Below are positions 47,386-59,095 of a DNA stretch of 60,000 bases, piece after piece; position 1 is the stretch's first letter; each line of letters starts with the position of its first letter. Origin of the DNA: Nymphaea colorata (taxonomy: Eukaryota > Streptophyta > Magnoliopsida > Nymphaeales > Nymphaeaceae); the NCBI RefSeq assembly GCF_008831285.2, contig NC_045145.1:19220802-19280801 (forward strand), read 5' to 3'. The position numbers and the translations under genes were made by a program. Below the pieces are notes generated by a model that was not told where the DNA came from, did not search any database, and saw only the letters and a list, made by a program, of their open reading frames with translations.

Positions 47386-47509
47386 TAAAAGGGAAGTTGT
47401 TCTGCTTAGGGGTCACTTTTGCTTTGACCTTTTCATGTAGCATCATATATTGTCTGACAGTTATACATTTACTGCAAATTTTATTTATAGCTACAACATA
47501 GATAAAGCG

Positions 47510-48140
47510 TCAATAGTGTTCAGCCTCCACTGACGTTCTCTCAAAAAGCATCCCAAATGGTAACAGTATTAGATTTGCACCTATGGTAATTAAAGAGACA
47601 CAATCTTTGAATTGCCTATATTGTCATTGATGGTTCAACCAGCATGTGGTGTTCAGTGATGTTGCTTGTAGGCAAAGCGTCATTGGTATTTGGTTTTCAG
47701 TGATGCTGTGAATAGACTACCACTTGTTATTGTTCTTCAATGACGTGGTTTGCCATAAATAGACTACCAGTTGTATGATCTTCTATTATGCTATTGCCCA
47801 TGGCATCATAATGGTTGTTTTGCCAGCATGTGGTCTGCCCCGATGCTGTTTGCCTTAATTCCACTAGTTCCCCTGTTCAACCATCATGCAGTCTTCATTG
47901 TCTGTAAGTGTTCAACGAAAATTTGGTTTTCAGTGCTTCTAATTCCTGTTGTGTCAATATGGTTCAGTCACCATGTGGCCTTATCTGGCAATATCTGTTC
48001 TCAAACATCACAGATGGTTTAGCCAACATATGGGCTTTAGTTTTTTGACTTCTCATTAGCCTATCATTGATGGTTAAAATAGTATGTTGTCTTAGTTGAC
48101 ACCATTTTATGCAGCATCACATATGGTTCATCCTACCTTG
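47510..48140. repeat. degenerate ~60-bp repeat array, unit D second array
   Basis: Contains CATTGATGGTTCAACCAGCA near 47,624 followed by TGTTCAGTGATGTTGC, and TTTTCAGTGATGCTGT near 47,694. Confidence 0.58.
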
Positions 48141-49235
48141 ACATACAAAGATAAGAACTCACTATTTTGTGGTTCTGGATATTGTTGAATTAAGTTCTGC
48201 ACCACAAGGTTATGAAGCATCATGCACCTCATGTTGGTTTATTCAATGACTATGATGGCTTATGATGATTACAACAGCATTGTGCCCATTGGGTTTTTGG
48301 AAGGTAAACAATGTATAGCCCTTTATAATAGTAACAAGAGGGGAAAAAATTATGCTTGGGGATGCATCGGACGGTCTGGGAAAAAATTGTGATAGAAAGA
48401 ATATTGCATGAACCTAAGTGATATCAATAAGTACGGAACAAATCCAAAAAGATAAGCACAAGAGATTTCATTTTCCTTCAATGAAATTCTATCATTCAAG
48501 ACTAACTATGAAGTGCAGTGTAGTTGTCATCACAACCATATTTAAAGTTGATATTTTTTCATTTTTCCATCTAGAAAATTTTCCGTCAGTGCATTTGAAA
48601 TATTATTTTTCCTTTCAATTAAATGGGGTCTCCATCCCATTGTTTTTATCAAGTGGGGTCTCTATCTCTTTGTTTTGGACTTTCTCGTGAACATATGGCA
48701 ATGAATCTTGTCATCTTTCATTCCCTCATGGAAAGTAAGCTTTCCTATAATATCAATACAAGAAATTGGGCAATCACGAGTGCTGAAAAAAGGAATTTGT
48801 TCTGCTTAGGGGTCATTTTTGCTTTGAACTTTTCATGTAGCATCATATATTGTCTTACAGCTATACGTTTGCTGCAAATTTTATTTGTAGCTAAAACACA
48901 GATAAAGTGTTAATAGTGTTCAAACTCCACATTTTGTATTGACAAAAAAAAAATAAAGAAAACTAGCAAATTTAATGGGGTCTCCATCTCGTTGTTTGAA
49001 ATTTCTTGCACTCTTAATTACTATCTATCTTGATATGCTTAAGTTTTTCATGGAAGACAAGATATGATGTAACATGACTATTAGAAATGATGATTCATTT
49101 GATGCTGTAAAAAAAGAAATGTGCCAGCAATGGGGTCACTTTTGCTTTTTCTTTTGTACATCTAATCATACATTGTTTCACTATTGTATGTTCACTAACA
49201 TTATTTGTACCTACAAGACAACCAGTGTTAACAAT
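48141..49235 (-). pseudogene. extra block in unit D with two more Ty1/copia RNase H tails
   Basis: Present only in D. Contains a further module-2 copy (48,470-48,790), where GGGGTCTC and its context occur twice within 50 bases, and a third, shorter one (48,975-49,110). Between them, ATTGACAAAAAAAAAATAAAGAAAACTAGCAAAT-like sequence (48,938-48,972) matches 10,510-10,545 of unit A, a patch from a different part of the unit. Confidence 0.5.
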
Positions 49236-49239
49236 GTTC

Positions 49240-49440
49240 AGCATCCACTAATGTTCCTTCACAAAGCAACCCAAACGGTCATAATATTAGATTTGCACCG
49301 ATGCTATTAAGAGCCGCATCACATACAGTTCAACAAGCCATTGTTCTTAAATTACATTGTGGAAGAGTGTCACTAATGGTTCAGTTGGCATGTGCTCTTC
49401 TGTGATGTAAGCATTGCATCATAAAAGATTGGCCATCAAC
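49240..49440. repeat. short degenerate ~60-bp array, unit D
   Basis: Counterpart of 6,880-7,010, ending in GTGTCACTAATGGTTCAG. Confidence 0.45.
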
Positions 49441-51559
49441 AAACTACAAGTTTATGGGAACAGCTGATGGCTTCGGGTATTGGCATAGGGCACCATGTGC
49501 TGTTGGCATTCCATTCCATTTCTCCATGACTATCGACCTTCAAGGGTATTGGAAATGTTTAATAACACTATCAAATGCAATGCCCCTTGGAAATTCCTAA
49601 CCATAAAGGTCGTTAAGAATTCTACTAATAGGGCTATTGGTTGTCCTCTTTTAGTCCAGATTTTTCTTTTGTGTGTGTGTATATATATATAGAGAGAGAG
49701 AGAGAGAGTTAGAGTGTGATCAAACAAGAACATGCAAAAAAAATTATTGATAAATTTTTCTTAATTTACATCGTCAACTAAACAAATAACTACAATTAGT
49801 TATAAGGTTTTCCCATAAAAAAATGGTTATTACATCTTCTCATATGTTAGCTCCATCTTTAGCTCTAGTTTAAGTACACATTTTCAGCAATGTGGCTCCA
49901 TATTTTCTCATTGAAGTTCATTCTCAAAACCTCCATCAGAAAAGCTCTGTTAACCCACAAAAGGTAAAAAATAATAATAACTAAGTCTATTCTTTTATCA
50001 ATCTTATTATAGTGCATGAGACAACACCTAGTGAGCAAAACAACTGAATCTAACCAGTTACCTTAACTAGTCTAATTCACACCACCTAAAATCAAATAAT
50101 GGAGATGATCGAGAAAACAATGATATGAAAATGGGACAGATTCAATTGCCTTAATTGGCGTGCAGGCATCTCAATAGACCTTGAAGTTAAGAAAGGAAGC
50201 ATGGCTAGAAAAGCCATTTTCTATCTCATAAAAATAATGAGCCCAAAAAAATTTCAATAGAATTTGTCTTCCAAACAAATGCACGTTTTTTTTAATTTTG
50301 TACACTAATTGCCCATCCTAGCAACTAGTCTTATGCCTTGTATGTAGCTAGATCTTGATGCATTGTCTTCAAGGGGATTGAATAAGCAATAAGCAAATAA
50401 AGAAAATGATATGTAACTTTTCATCTGAACACAAATCTAAAAAATAAGCAACATAAATTTACCTTTCTCTAATTCAAATTTTATTTCTTTTTGGAACGAA
50501 ATCCATTCAGTAAACAATTTCTACATATTTACTTAAATTAACTTTTTCCTTGTATATCACGTGTATAGGTTTCAGCACATCCAAAAATAAGATTGGTCTT
50601 GCAATGCTGCAAATATGTGTAGATCATTATATCAACCAACAAAGTCATGGTACCCATAAAACTTGTCCAAAAATGATTCTTAATCCTTTTTTCCCTTTTA
50701 AATGATAGTTGTAGACATCATAAAACTAGACATTGATTGGACCAACAACAGTATATTTATTAACATTAGGCAGTACTAGTGGCAGGTAAACTAGAAACAA
50801 TAGAAACTCATAACTAAAAGCTTCAAGGAATATAGATACAAAAGTTGGAAATGCGTAGATATCCAAATAATCAACCCAACCAAAGCATCCAAAATTAGGT
50901 CCTGCTTTCAAGAGATCTATCGTCAAAAAATAACAAGTCCATAGGGGACGTTGATAAGGTATGCTTCAATGTTTGCTCCCCATGAGATTTCAAGCAAATC
51001 ATCCTTGAATAAGATCCAATTCCTACTTGAATGCTTTGTTATGAGTTTGAGGTATCTTGCAAGAAGCTTCTACATGACAAATTTGGAGAAACTACACATA
51101 CTACACAAAGAAATTCCGTGAAGATGCAAAAGTTGAAAACCTTGTTACTCCAAAATGATGATGTAAAAAGTTGAAACAAAAGGATGTAATGAAAAGGGAA
51201 ATCCAATGCTGTTGCATGCAATTTTCTAAACTTCACGAACAGGTATTCAGATATTCTTGTGCTATGAAGCAACAAATAAGATAATAATACTATGTAGCAA
51301 ATGACAAGAGCATTAATGGGCATCTGGTACATTGATGCTGCCTACTGTAGATGTGGAAAAATAGAGGAAGGTTATGGGAAGATAATAGGATAGAGCACTA
51401 ACCATAAGAGTGGATGCACCCACCAGCAACCATCCTAGCAAGCAATGGCTGTAGATGGAACTGGGTATAACCCCTCTACGGTCTAGGCTAGAGAGAGAGA
51501 GGGTGAATGAGAGAGGCAGAGAGAGAGAGAGATAGGACAAAGGTTTTGTTTTTTGGGTG
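49441..51559. other. conserved segment without a recognisable gene, unit D
   Basis: Counterpart of 7,050-9,230. The minus-strand frame that is open in A, B and C is broken here by a deletion near 50,315. It holds a GT/AT/AG compound microsatellite at 49,671-49,708. Confidence 0.35.
49671..49708. repeat. GT-AT-GA compound microsatellite, unit D
   Basis: GT run followed by AT and then AG dinucleotides, at the same position as the GA runs of the other units. Confidence 0.92.
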
Positions 51560-52640
51560 TTATTCGCATCCCCAAAATTTTTGATATTTGGAGTGCTCCA
51601 GAAAAATGGGATTTTTTTTTTTAAATGAGAGAGAAAGAGACTTGTCTGTTGGTACAAGGATCAACCGTTCCTGCCACCTTTGCAGAGGGTAATCAATCCA
51701 AGGGCTATGTTTATTATTGATGCATTTCATTTTAGCTTAAACATCTTTTTCATTTTATATGCGGTGTAATGCTTAAGAAAAATGTTGAAAGTTTGATGTT
51801 TCAAACTTTTAAAGAGATTCTTGAAGAATCACTTGAGAATGCAGAACTTTTTTATTTGAGAAAATCTTTTATTAATGTTGTTTGAAATCATTTGAAAATC
51901 ATTTTTTAGAAATCATTTTGGTGTTCTCTTAAGACTTTAAGTAGGTTTGAGATTTTGTTTTAATTCAGTTACCACATAGTTAGAGCTTCATCTTCTCTTG
52001 CTTAAGTTCTTTGGAGTGGTTCTTGTAATCACAAGTAATGTTAAGTGAGTGTAATGCGTGAATGCATTGATTCTATATGATTAAAGCATTCCTACCACAA
52101 CATTTATCTAAAGGCATTCATACCACAACATACATCTAAGATTTTTGTTTTTATAGTTAACATCAATGTTTATGAAGAAAGAAAAGTTTTGAAAATGGAT
52201 TGGGGTTGTAGACCATCAAGCATGAATCCAATATTGGGTCATTACTTGAGTTTTAGTTTTTGTGAAGTCGGTAAATAAAAATGATCTTAAACCATGGGAG
52301 AAAAATATTTGAAAGAATGGAGAAGATGAAATACTCCTATAGCAAGAAAGAGAGATAGAAAAATAGATTTCAAAGATCTTTTAATGAAAGATTTCAAAAG
52401 AAGGGGAAGATGCATATCTCTATATGTATGCATATATGTATATAAGCTTTTGACAATGAAGTCTTAATCTAAGTAGAGAATGAAAAGAAACTTTTAAAGA
52501 AAGAGAGAAAGAGAGGGAGATAGAAAAGATGCACATACATGTGTAAATACTATTACTTATACACATATACGAAAGTTGATAAAAATGACATTGATTTGAA
52601 TGGAAAGAGAGATTTTAAAAGAAAAAAAATGGAGATATAG

Positions 52641-52643
<3 letters not shown>

Positions 52644-52673
<30 letters not shown>

Positions 52674-52742
52674 AGAAATTTGTAGATGAAGGCATTTGAC
52701 TTGAAAAGAGAAATAAAAGATTTTAGAGAGAAAAAATAAGAC

Positions 52743-52821
<79 letters not shown>

Positions 52822-52909
52822 TTCATATAGGTATTACAATAAAAAATAGAAGCATAGAAAGAGGAAAATGAAGGTAATCATCATGTGGACATATATATAT
52901 ATATATATA
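52644..52909. repeat. cluster of AT microsatellites
   Basis: Three AT runs: about 52,644-52,661, a long run of about 37 units at 52,745-52,818, and about 52,891-52,909. Confidence 0.92.
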
Positions 52910-53474
52910 ACATATATATAGATATGTGTCTTCATGAGAATAAAAATCAAGAAATGAAAAATAACCTACTTTAAGTTTGATGTGGGCCGGAGGGAAGCTT
53001 GGACTCATGCAAGAGTCTAAGTTAAGTCCTCAAAGCCACATTAGAATGGGTTCTTTTGAAAATATTTTGGAAATCATGATCCTAAATATTTTTATATATG
53101 AACATAAAACATAGTTATTTCATTTGTTATAAGGAAATATGTTTTTTCCACCATTGGGTATGGAAGAAAACGAAACCACAGGATAACGCACTCATCAGGG
53201 TTTCTAATCAAGTGATTAAAAGTAAACTAATGTAAAATAACATAAAAATGCATATTAGCATGTACATATTCATGAAGGTTTCACCCAGGTTGGATAAGCT
53301 CCAACCTCAAAAATTTACATAATAATAGAGAGTCTCAAACCACACTCTCATTCTCACCGTGCATTCACATACAAATGAAAAACCAAACAACTATGCATAG
53401 ATAATATCTTAAAACAAAGCAACATTCAAGAAAAGAGAAAACATAATTCAATCATAAAATAAAATATTATCTCA

Positions 53475-53950
53475 TCTTCTCATGCTCTCGGTGCACTCCA
53501 ACATAGCTTCTTGACTCTAAAATAGAAATTTGAAAGCTATCTTATATGACCATGGGGAGATGAAGAGGAGAGGAAATGAGGGAACCAAAAAAAAAAGAGC
53601 ATGATTTAGTAATAGATTGAAATTTCATTTCACCTTCATATGCTTCCGGTGCACTCCAGAATAGCTTCTTAACTCTAAAATAGAGATTCTAAAGTTATCT
53701 TATATGGCCATGGGGAGATGAAAAAAGGAAGAAATAGGGAAAACCATAACAAATCTATATTCAAGAAAAGAAAGAGCAACAACAACAAGATTATATTCGA
53801 GAAAAGGAGTAGCATGATTTAATTATGAAATGGAAGATTACTTCACATTCTCATGCTCCCGGTGCACTCAAGAATAGTTTTTTAACTCCAAAATAAAGAT
53901 TTTAAAGCAATCTTATATGGCCATGGGGAGATGAAGAAGGGAAGAAACAA
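53475..53950. repeat. three diverged direct repeats (about 160-210 bp period)
   Basis: CTCGGTGCACTCC, then a stretch of about 50 bases ending in CCATGGGGAGATGAA, occurs three times, with GGTGCACTC at 53,489, 53,648 and 53,861. Each copy is followed by a purine-rich tail of variable length. Confidence 0.8.
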
Positions 53951-55101
53951 TGGAAAGAAGGAAAGGGATGATGACTACATACCTCTAATGAGAATGACTT
54001 TTGAAAAAATAAATACCTTAACTTGGAATGACTCTAGATCCCCTTTGAGTGAAACTCCAAGAAGTGTCTTCAAGAGAGTTGTAGCTTGATAAAGCCTGGT
54101 CCAAGTTGGAGAAGAATAGAGAAATGGAAAGAAGAATAGGTAGAGGGAGAAGGAGAGTTAAGGGAAAAAACTCTAAGTCTTTAAATTAGAATACACTAGA
54201 GCTTCTCTAAGGGTTAGCTCATGCCCAAGAGGGGGGATTGTGGAGGTATTTATAGATAGTTTTGGAGCGAAAACTCAAAAATTAATTTTTTTTTTATTTT
54301 ACAATATTTTCATTCGAATTTCAAAGAATTTTGAATTATCGTGCAAGGCGCAACAGCGCTCTGGCACCTTGGTACGTCGGGCGCTGCAGCCTGCAACCTG
54401 CTGCCGAGCGCTGCATTGTCGCAGGTGATTGCATAACGCGACTCGCTCCAAATCCGATTTAGTTTAGTCAATTGCCGACTCATTCGAGAGTGCGGCTTGG
54501 ATTTTAAAAAAATGTTTTGGCGTGAGAAATGAGTTCTTAAAACAAATTGAAGGTCTGTGCACGCGCGATGCTCAAATTTTGAACTTGATTTTGGATTTTG
54601 AGTTTCAAATACTCGATTTGAATCTAAATTTGAGTTTTGGATCTAATTGGGATCTGAAAGTTTGATCTTTGTTTTGAATTTTGCGTGTAAATTTGGTTTT
54701 CCTGCTTGGGTAAAATAACATAATCTTTTGAAAAAATTTGGGGTGATTACAGATGCCCCTCTTTGTTACTAAGCTGGTGTTAGCCATGCACCGTGACAAA
54801 GACAAGCACCACAAATTTTTCAAACTAAATATGTGCAGAGTGATGTTTCAATCTTGCCCCCTCACCTCAATGAGTTGTTTGAGCTTAAACTACAGGTTTA
54901 ACCCCTTCCCTACACGGGTTTGCCAATATTGAATTCAGGTTTAACCCCCCTGAAATATGATTGTCTTGGCTAGCATTGTAGGTTTGACCTCTTACCTATG
55001 TGTGTTGCCCTCATGTTGCAGGTTTTGCATGGGTTTGATCCAAAATGCCCTTGGCCAAACGGCCAAATTGCGCTTGCTCCATAAGATTCCATTGTCTAAT
55101 G

Positions 55102-55740
55102 TCATGGTTGAGCTAGCTTAAAAAGCTCTGAACCTAGCGGCAGGATTGCACTTCTCTCGGGGTCTTCCTCATCGACATAGAAGGGCTTCAGGTTACAAAT
55201 ATGGAACACTGAATGCACCTTAAAGTCTGGCGACAAGTCTAGCTTGTAGGCTAGCTTCCCGATTCTCTTCAGCACTGTGAAGGGTCTCTCATACTTGCGG
55301 ATCAATGACCTGTGTCGACCACAAAAAATGCCCGTGCGATCAGGATATAGTTTCACGAAGACTTGATCACCCACTCGGAATTCCATTAGCCTTCAATTCC
55401 GATATGCAAACTTTTTCATCTTTTTGGCGGCCTAGTGTAAAAACGCCTTAGCCATTTCCATATGTTCCTACCAATCGCGAACGAATTGGTAGGCAAAAGT
55501 GGGTCTTCCCTTTTCTTGGGCTGCAAGGGTATGTGGCATCAACGGTTGTTGTCCAGTGGCTATTTCGAATGGACTATGTCCAGAAGACTCGCTCTTCTGC
55601 AAATTGTAGCAAAATTGAACTACATCCAACAATTTCACCCAATCCTTTTGATTCGCACTGACATAGTGTCGAAGGTATTGTTCCAACAATTCGTTGATTC
55701 CCTCGCTTAAAAAAAGACCTTTTCTACATGATGTTAACAA
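55102..55740 (-). pseudogene. Ty3/gypsy integrase, C-terminal half, broken
   Basis: Two open stretches lie in the same minus-strand frame. The upstream one (55,468-55,740) reads LLEQYLRHYVSANQKDWVKL and later FCYNLQKSESSGHSPFEIAT, the end of the integrase core (family LExYLRxFV...WxxxLPLAEFWYN...S.G.SPFE). The downstream one (55,102-55,386) reads MEFRVGDQVFVKLYPDRTG, YERPFTVLKRIGKLAYKLDL and VHSVFHICNLKPF, the gypsy integrase C-terminal domain. Three in-frame stops separate them, and a 42-bp-spaced direct repeat cuts the 5' side. Protease, RT and the integrase zinc finger are absent. Confidence 0.88.
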
Positions 55741-55761
55741 CCCCTCGCTTAAAAAAAGACC
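55701..55761. repeat. 19-bp direct repeat, 42-bp spacing
   Basis: CCTCGCTTAAAAAAAGACC at 55,701-55,719 and 55,743-55,761, exactly at the upstream break of the gypsy remnant; it may mark a repair or slippage event. Confidence 0.85.
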
Positions 55762-57100
55762 GCATCAAAACTTGGTAGGATACGATACACTTGTTGACTA
55801 GAGTATTGTGATATGGTGCCAGACCAGCTCTGCTACGCTCAATTTTTAAGCTGGGACCGAGTGCGACGGCTACATATAGGTGGTGGCTCCAGCCATGGGT
55901 GCACCTAGCTCGGTTCGCCTCTCTCTGCAGTCGCAGGCCCGATTAAATGCAGCTTTTTTACCAGAGAGGGGTTGCTTTCAGCCGCTGGCTCGGCCCTCCA
56001 GCATCACAACATCAAGTCCCTTTCATCACCCGACAGAACCTTAATTGCCTCACTCAGGGAGACCCCGCGGCTATGCACATGGAGGCACTGCCTTTCGCTC
56101 TCTTCTTCTTCCTCCTGATCAATCCTATCTTGTTTAATCCCTGTGCTCTCCCACTTTAATGGCAGACCAAAGCACACAATAAACCAGGCCACACACGCCG
56201 AGTGCGCAGCATCTCTCCTGCTTTCTTCTGTCCCCCGATTTCTTGATTTTTCCTGCCGATCTCCATGTGTGGACTCTACCTGGCTACTGTTACATCTCTT
56301 TCAATGGCTTTAGTGACACCACCGCCACACTGTGAGCGTGAGGCCTCCCAATTAGTGCGATTTTGTTATACAGTTTCACGGGTTGCTGTTTTTATAATGC
56401 TGGTGGGATAAGGGCCCCTCATTATGGTCGACCTCTCTCCTATATGCCATGCCATGCCAGCCCAGCCCAGCAGCTACCTATTATATATGAGCTTCCTTTT
56501 CAGACAATCATGGCTCGCTTCCTCTTCTCCCCCACATGAATGCGGAGGTCTAATAGCGTGAGATCTAGTGGCTCAAGGACCAGAGCCACTGGCTCCCTCT
56601 CTATATGATTTAGTTTATTACAGGTCGGCCCCATGGGCGGAGGCAGGCGTGGTGGCAATTGCCCACACAGACCCACAAACAATTTTTCTCACTTACATGT
56701 TGGTACCTATTAAAATTTTTAAATTTATTACTAGTGCCCCTTAGCCAGAGATGTCCGGCCGGCTTCGCTTCTGGTTGGCCCCCTCAAATCCAAGATGTCT
56801 TATATTAACAGCAGATGTCTTATATTAGCGCTCCTCAGCTACAAATTTCTGGCTTTTACCACCAATCTCGAACCTTTTCAAACTACGAACCTTTTAGGAA
56901 AACGTTCTCTAGTTCCGGTGGCGCAACAAAAACATGCTTAAGTTTGGATACCTTTCACGTGTCTTCATGTTTCACATATGATTCGGCAGTTGAATGAGAG
57001 AAATCAGAATTTAAATGTGTTTTTCTCTTTCAATTGAACAACTCGATTATGTTTTTTTGTCAAATTGGACTTCGATTTGTTTTATGAATTAAACTGCTAT
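55762..57100. other. no gene; low-copy DNA with higher GC
   Basis: Base composition shifts to higher GC than in the repeats. At about 56,630-56,780 the phrase GGGCGGAGGCAGGCGTGGTG and the later GGTTGGCCCCCTC resemble ends of plant hAT-like non-autonomous elements, but no inverted pair is clear. Several medium open frames lack recognisable domains. Confidence 0.35.
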
Positions 57101-58620
57101 ATACTTGTCATGTGATATCTATACTTTCAACGCCACTGATATATATATATATATAGCAAACATAGCTGATGGCCCCAGTCTTCAGCACATTAATCATTCT
57201 TGCAAAGGGCCCGCCCAGACATGAAACATATTCAAAGTTTGCTTAGAAGTGAGAACGCATTCACTTTATGTAGGATTAGGGGATAGGACGATCTACTTCC
57301 TTCTTTTTAATGTCTACTTTGTCTCTCGTTCTAGAATGAGTTCAGTTAGGTAGCTGCCACGTCTAGTAGGGCCGTTCTTACGCTCATCTTCATTGGAATT
57401 TTCCTTTCTGCCGGATATGTCGCCACCAAACATTGGAATTATTTTCGTCGGCACGATTCGATTGCACAAGATTCAGATTCGTAGTAAGGTGCGCAAATGG
57501 AGTAGTCACCTGTGGCTGCATCTGTACAAAGACTTTGCACTTTGCCAGCTTCTTCAAAACAATTACCGACTCAAGTGCCGATCCACTTGCAGGATCCAAT
57601 GCAAAATGAATTGATTGGAATACAATCAAAATTTGGCCTCGTTACATATGAATGCGAGATCATATGTTAGTTGGATTCATATATAGAGTCCAAAGCCAAT
57701 CTCGAACCCATATCTGATTCAGAATTCGGGCAGTCAAATTCATTAATGATTGATCTGATCTGAATCCGAACCATTGACATCCCTAGTTATGGCGCTTAAT
57801 TGAAATGTCAACCTCTAAGACGATCTCTTTTGGATCGGCGGCACGAATACGAACAGAGAGAAAAGAAAGAAATTATTGTTCATAAGACACAGTGGGGGCC
57901 AATGCCCCATGCATATTTACAAAATCTCAATTCAAGGCTGGGCCTACAATGTGAAATCATGTCTCGGCCGGTCCTTCAAGTCGTGCCTTTCGAACAGCGA
58001 AGCAGCTAAGACAAAAGCCAACAATGCCACCAAACTTTTAGCATTACTATTATTGCTTATTTTAACTGTTGAAAGTGACAAAGATCCACCTTTTTGATTG
58101 GCAAGATGGTAGGATGGCGTGACCTTCTCTGCACCACTTAAGAAGCAATTCTTGCTTCCAGACAACAGAGATCGTTTAAAATAGAGATAAAGTGTTTGCT
58201 TTTTGAAGCCAGCTGCTTGTTTCGCAAGGTAAAATTCTTAACATGGCTTCATTCTTCTTTAGTTCTCCTACCTACTTTGGATTTCGAAAACTAGGCCTTC
58301 TCTTAGCACCTATCTGCAACCTAGGACCTAATGAGCAGTATAATATTAGTTAAATGCTCGGTGCTTACTAAAGAAATGAGGGTGTGAAATGGCCAAACGA
58401 GGCATGTAAAGTGCCAATTGCTGGGAAAAAGGAGATGGGGGATTGGATTTAATTGAGTCACGCTTATGGGTCTTCCGAAGCTGTAAACAGAAATAAGAAA
58501 ATGAAGTGCACATGATGTCTTCATTGAGCCCACTAACGACATGGACGTTTTCCTTTTTGTACCTGCTCCCAAGGAAAGCAACCGAGAGACTTATTCGTTT
58601 GCAATATATATATATATATA
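57101..58620. other. no gene; spacer with possible small DNA-transposon end
   Basis: Contains short AT runs (57,139-57,155 and 58,603-58,622). CCATTGACATCCCTAG near 57,772 resembles the end of common plant miniature elements. Frames on both strands at 57,390-57,630 and 57,800-58,165 are overlapping and featureless. Confidence 0.3.
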
Positions 58621-58639
58621 TAGGTAAGCAACACCAGCT

Positions 58640-59095
58640 CGACTGTTTAAAGCTCGGTTCGTGAACGAGTTTGAGCCGAGTCATTTGCTTAATGAGTCGA
58701 GTTCGAATTCATGGGTCAACTCATTCAAATAATCGAGTTGAGTTCGAACTTAATACGTAACTACCAAGTTGAGCTAGAGCCTTAATCGAGTTTGTCAAGC
58801 CTTAATCGAGTCGAGCTCCAGCTCAACACGTAACGACGAATATCAATTCTATTCAAACGAGTTTGTCGAGCCTTAATCGAGTCGTGTTCGATCTCAACGC
58901 GTAACAATGACTATCAATTCTATTCAAACGAGTTTGTCGAGCCTTAATTGAGTCGAGCTCGTGCTCAACACGTAACTGCCGAGTCGAGGTCGAGCTGCTT
59001 CCGTCGCGCTATTCTCGAGCTCGAGGTTTCATTAGTCGAGCCAAGTTCGAGCTGACTGAACTTGAGCTCTACTCAGCTCGTGTTCACCCCTATAT
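58640..59095. mobile_element. TCGAG-rich plant repeat, probably a non-autonomous transposon
   Basis: Dense in CGAG and GAGCTCGAG motifs, starting around AGCTCGACTG and ending in GCTCGTGTTCACCCCTATAT. This matches the well-known plant repeat type with TAGGGGTGTAAACGAG-like ends. No coding capacity. The left end is not clear. Confidence 0.45.
58787..58999. repeat. three 71-bp tandem repeats inside the TCGAG-rich element
   Basis: CGAGTTTGTC(A/G)AGCCTTAAT begins at 58,787, 58,858 and 58,929, an exact 71-bp period, with CTCAAC(A/G)CGTAAC in each copy. Confidence 0.9.

Larger units (their letters stand above)
42909..51559. repeat. tandem composite unit D, truncated (8.7 kb)
   Basis: It follows the unit order from the RNase H tail through the hevein gene and GA microsatellite to the segment matching 9,079-9,230 of unit A. 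It stops abruptly after TTTTTTGGGTG at 51,559. Sequence to the right matches no other unit. D carries about 1.1 kb of extra sequence at 48.1-49.2 kb. Confidence 0.8.
51560..55095. other. AT-rich non-coding DNA, probably from an LTR retrotransposon; no gene
   Basis: No coding frame of note. Near 54,740 the text GATTACAGATGCCCCTCTTT resembles a phrase common in non-coding parts of plant Ty3/gypsy elements, and a gypsy integrase remnant lies just to the right, so this may be LTR or leader sequence. I could not find matching LTR ends. Confidence 0.35.

Noticed and set aside
55762-55860. TGGTGCCAGACC near 55,834 as a retrotransposon primer-binding site
   Set aside because: It resembles the initiator-tRNA complement only loosely, and no LTR end (CA) lies directly before it.
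57390-57629. 79-codon minus-strand frame
   Set aside because: An almost equally long frame lies opposite on the plus strand, and neither has a recognisable motif or codon signal.
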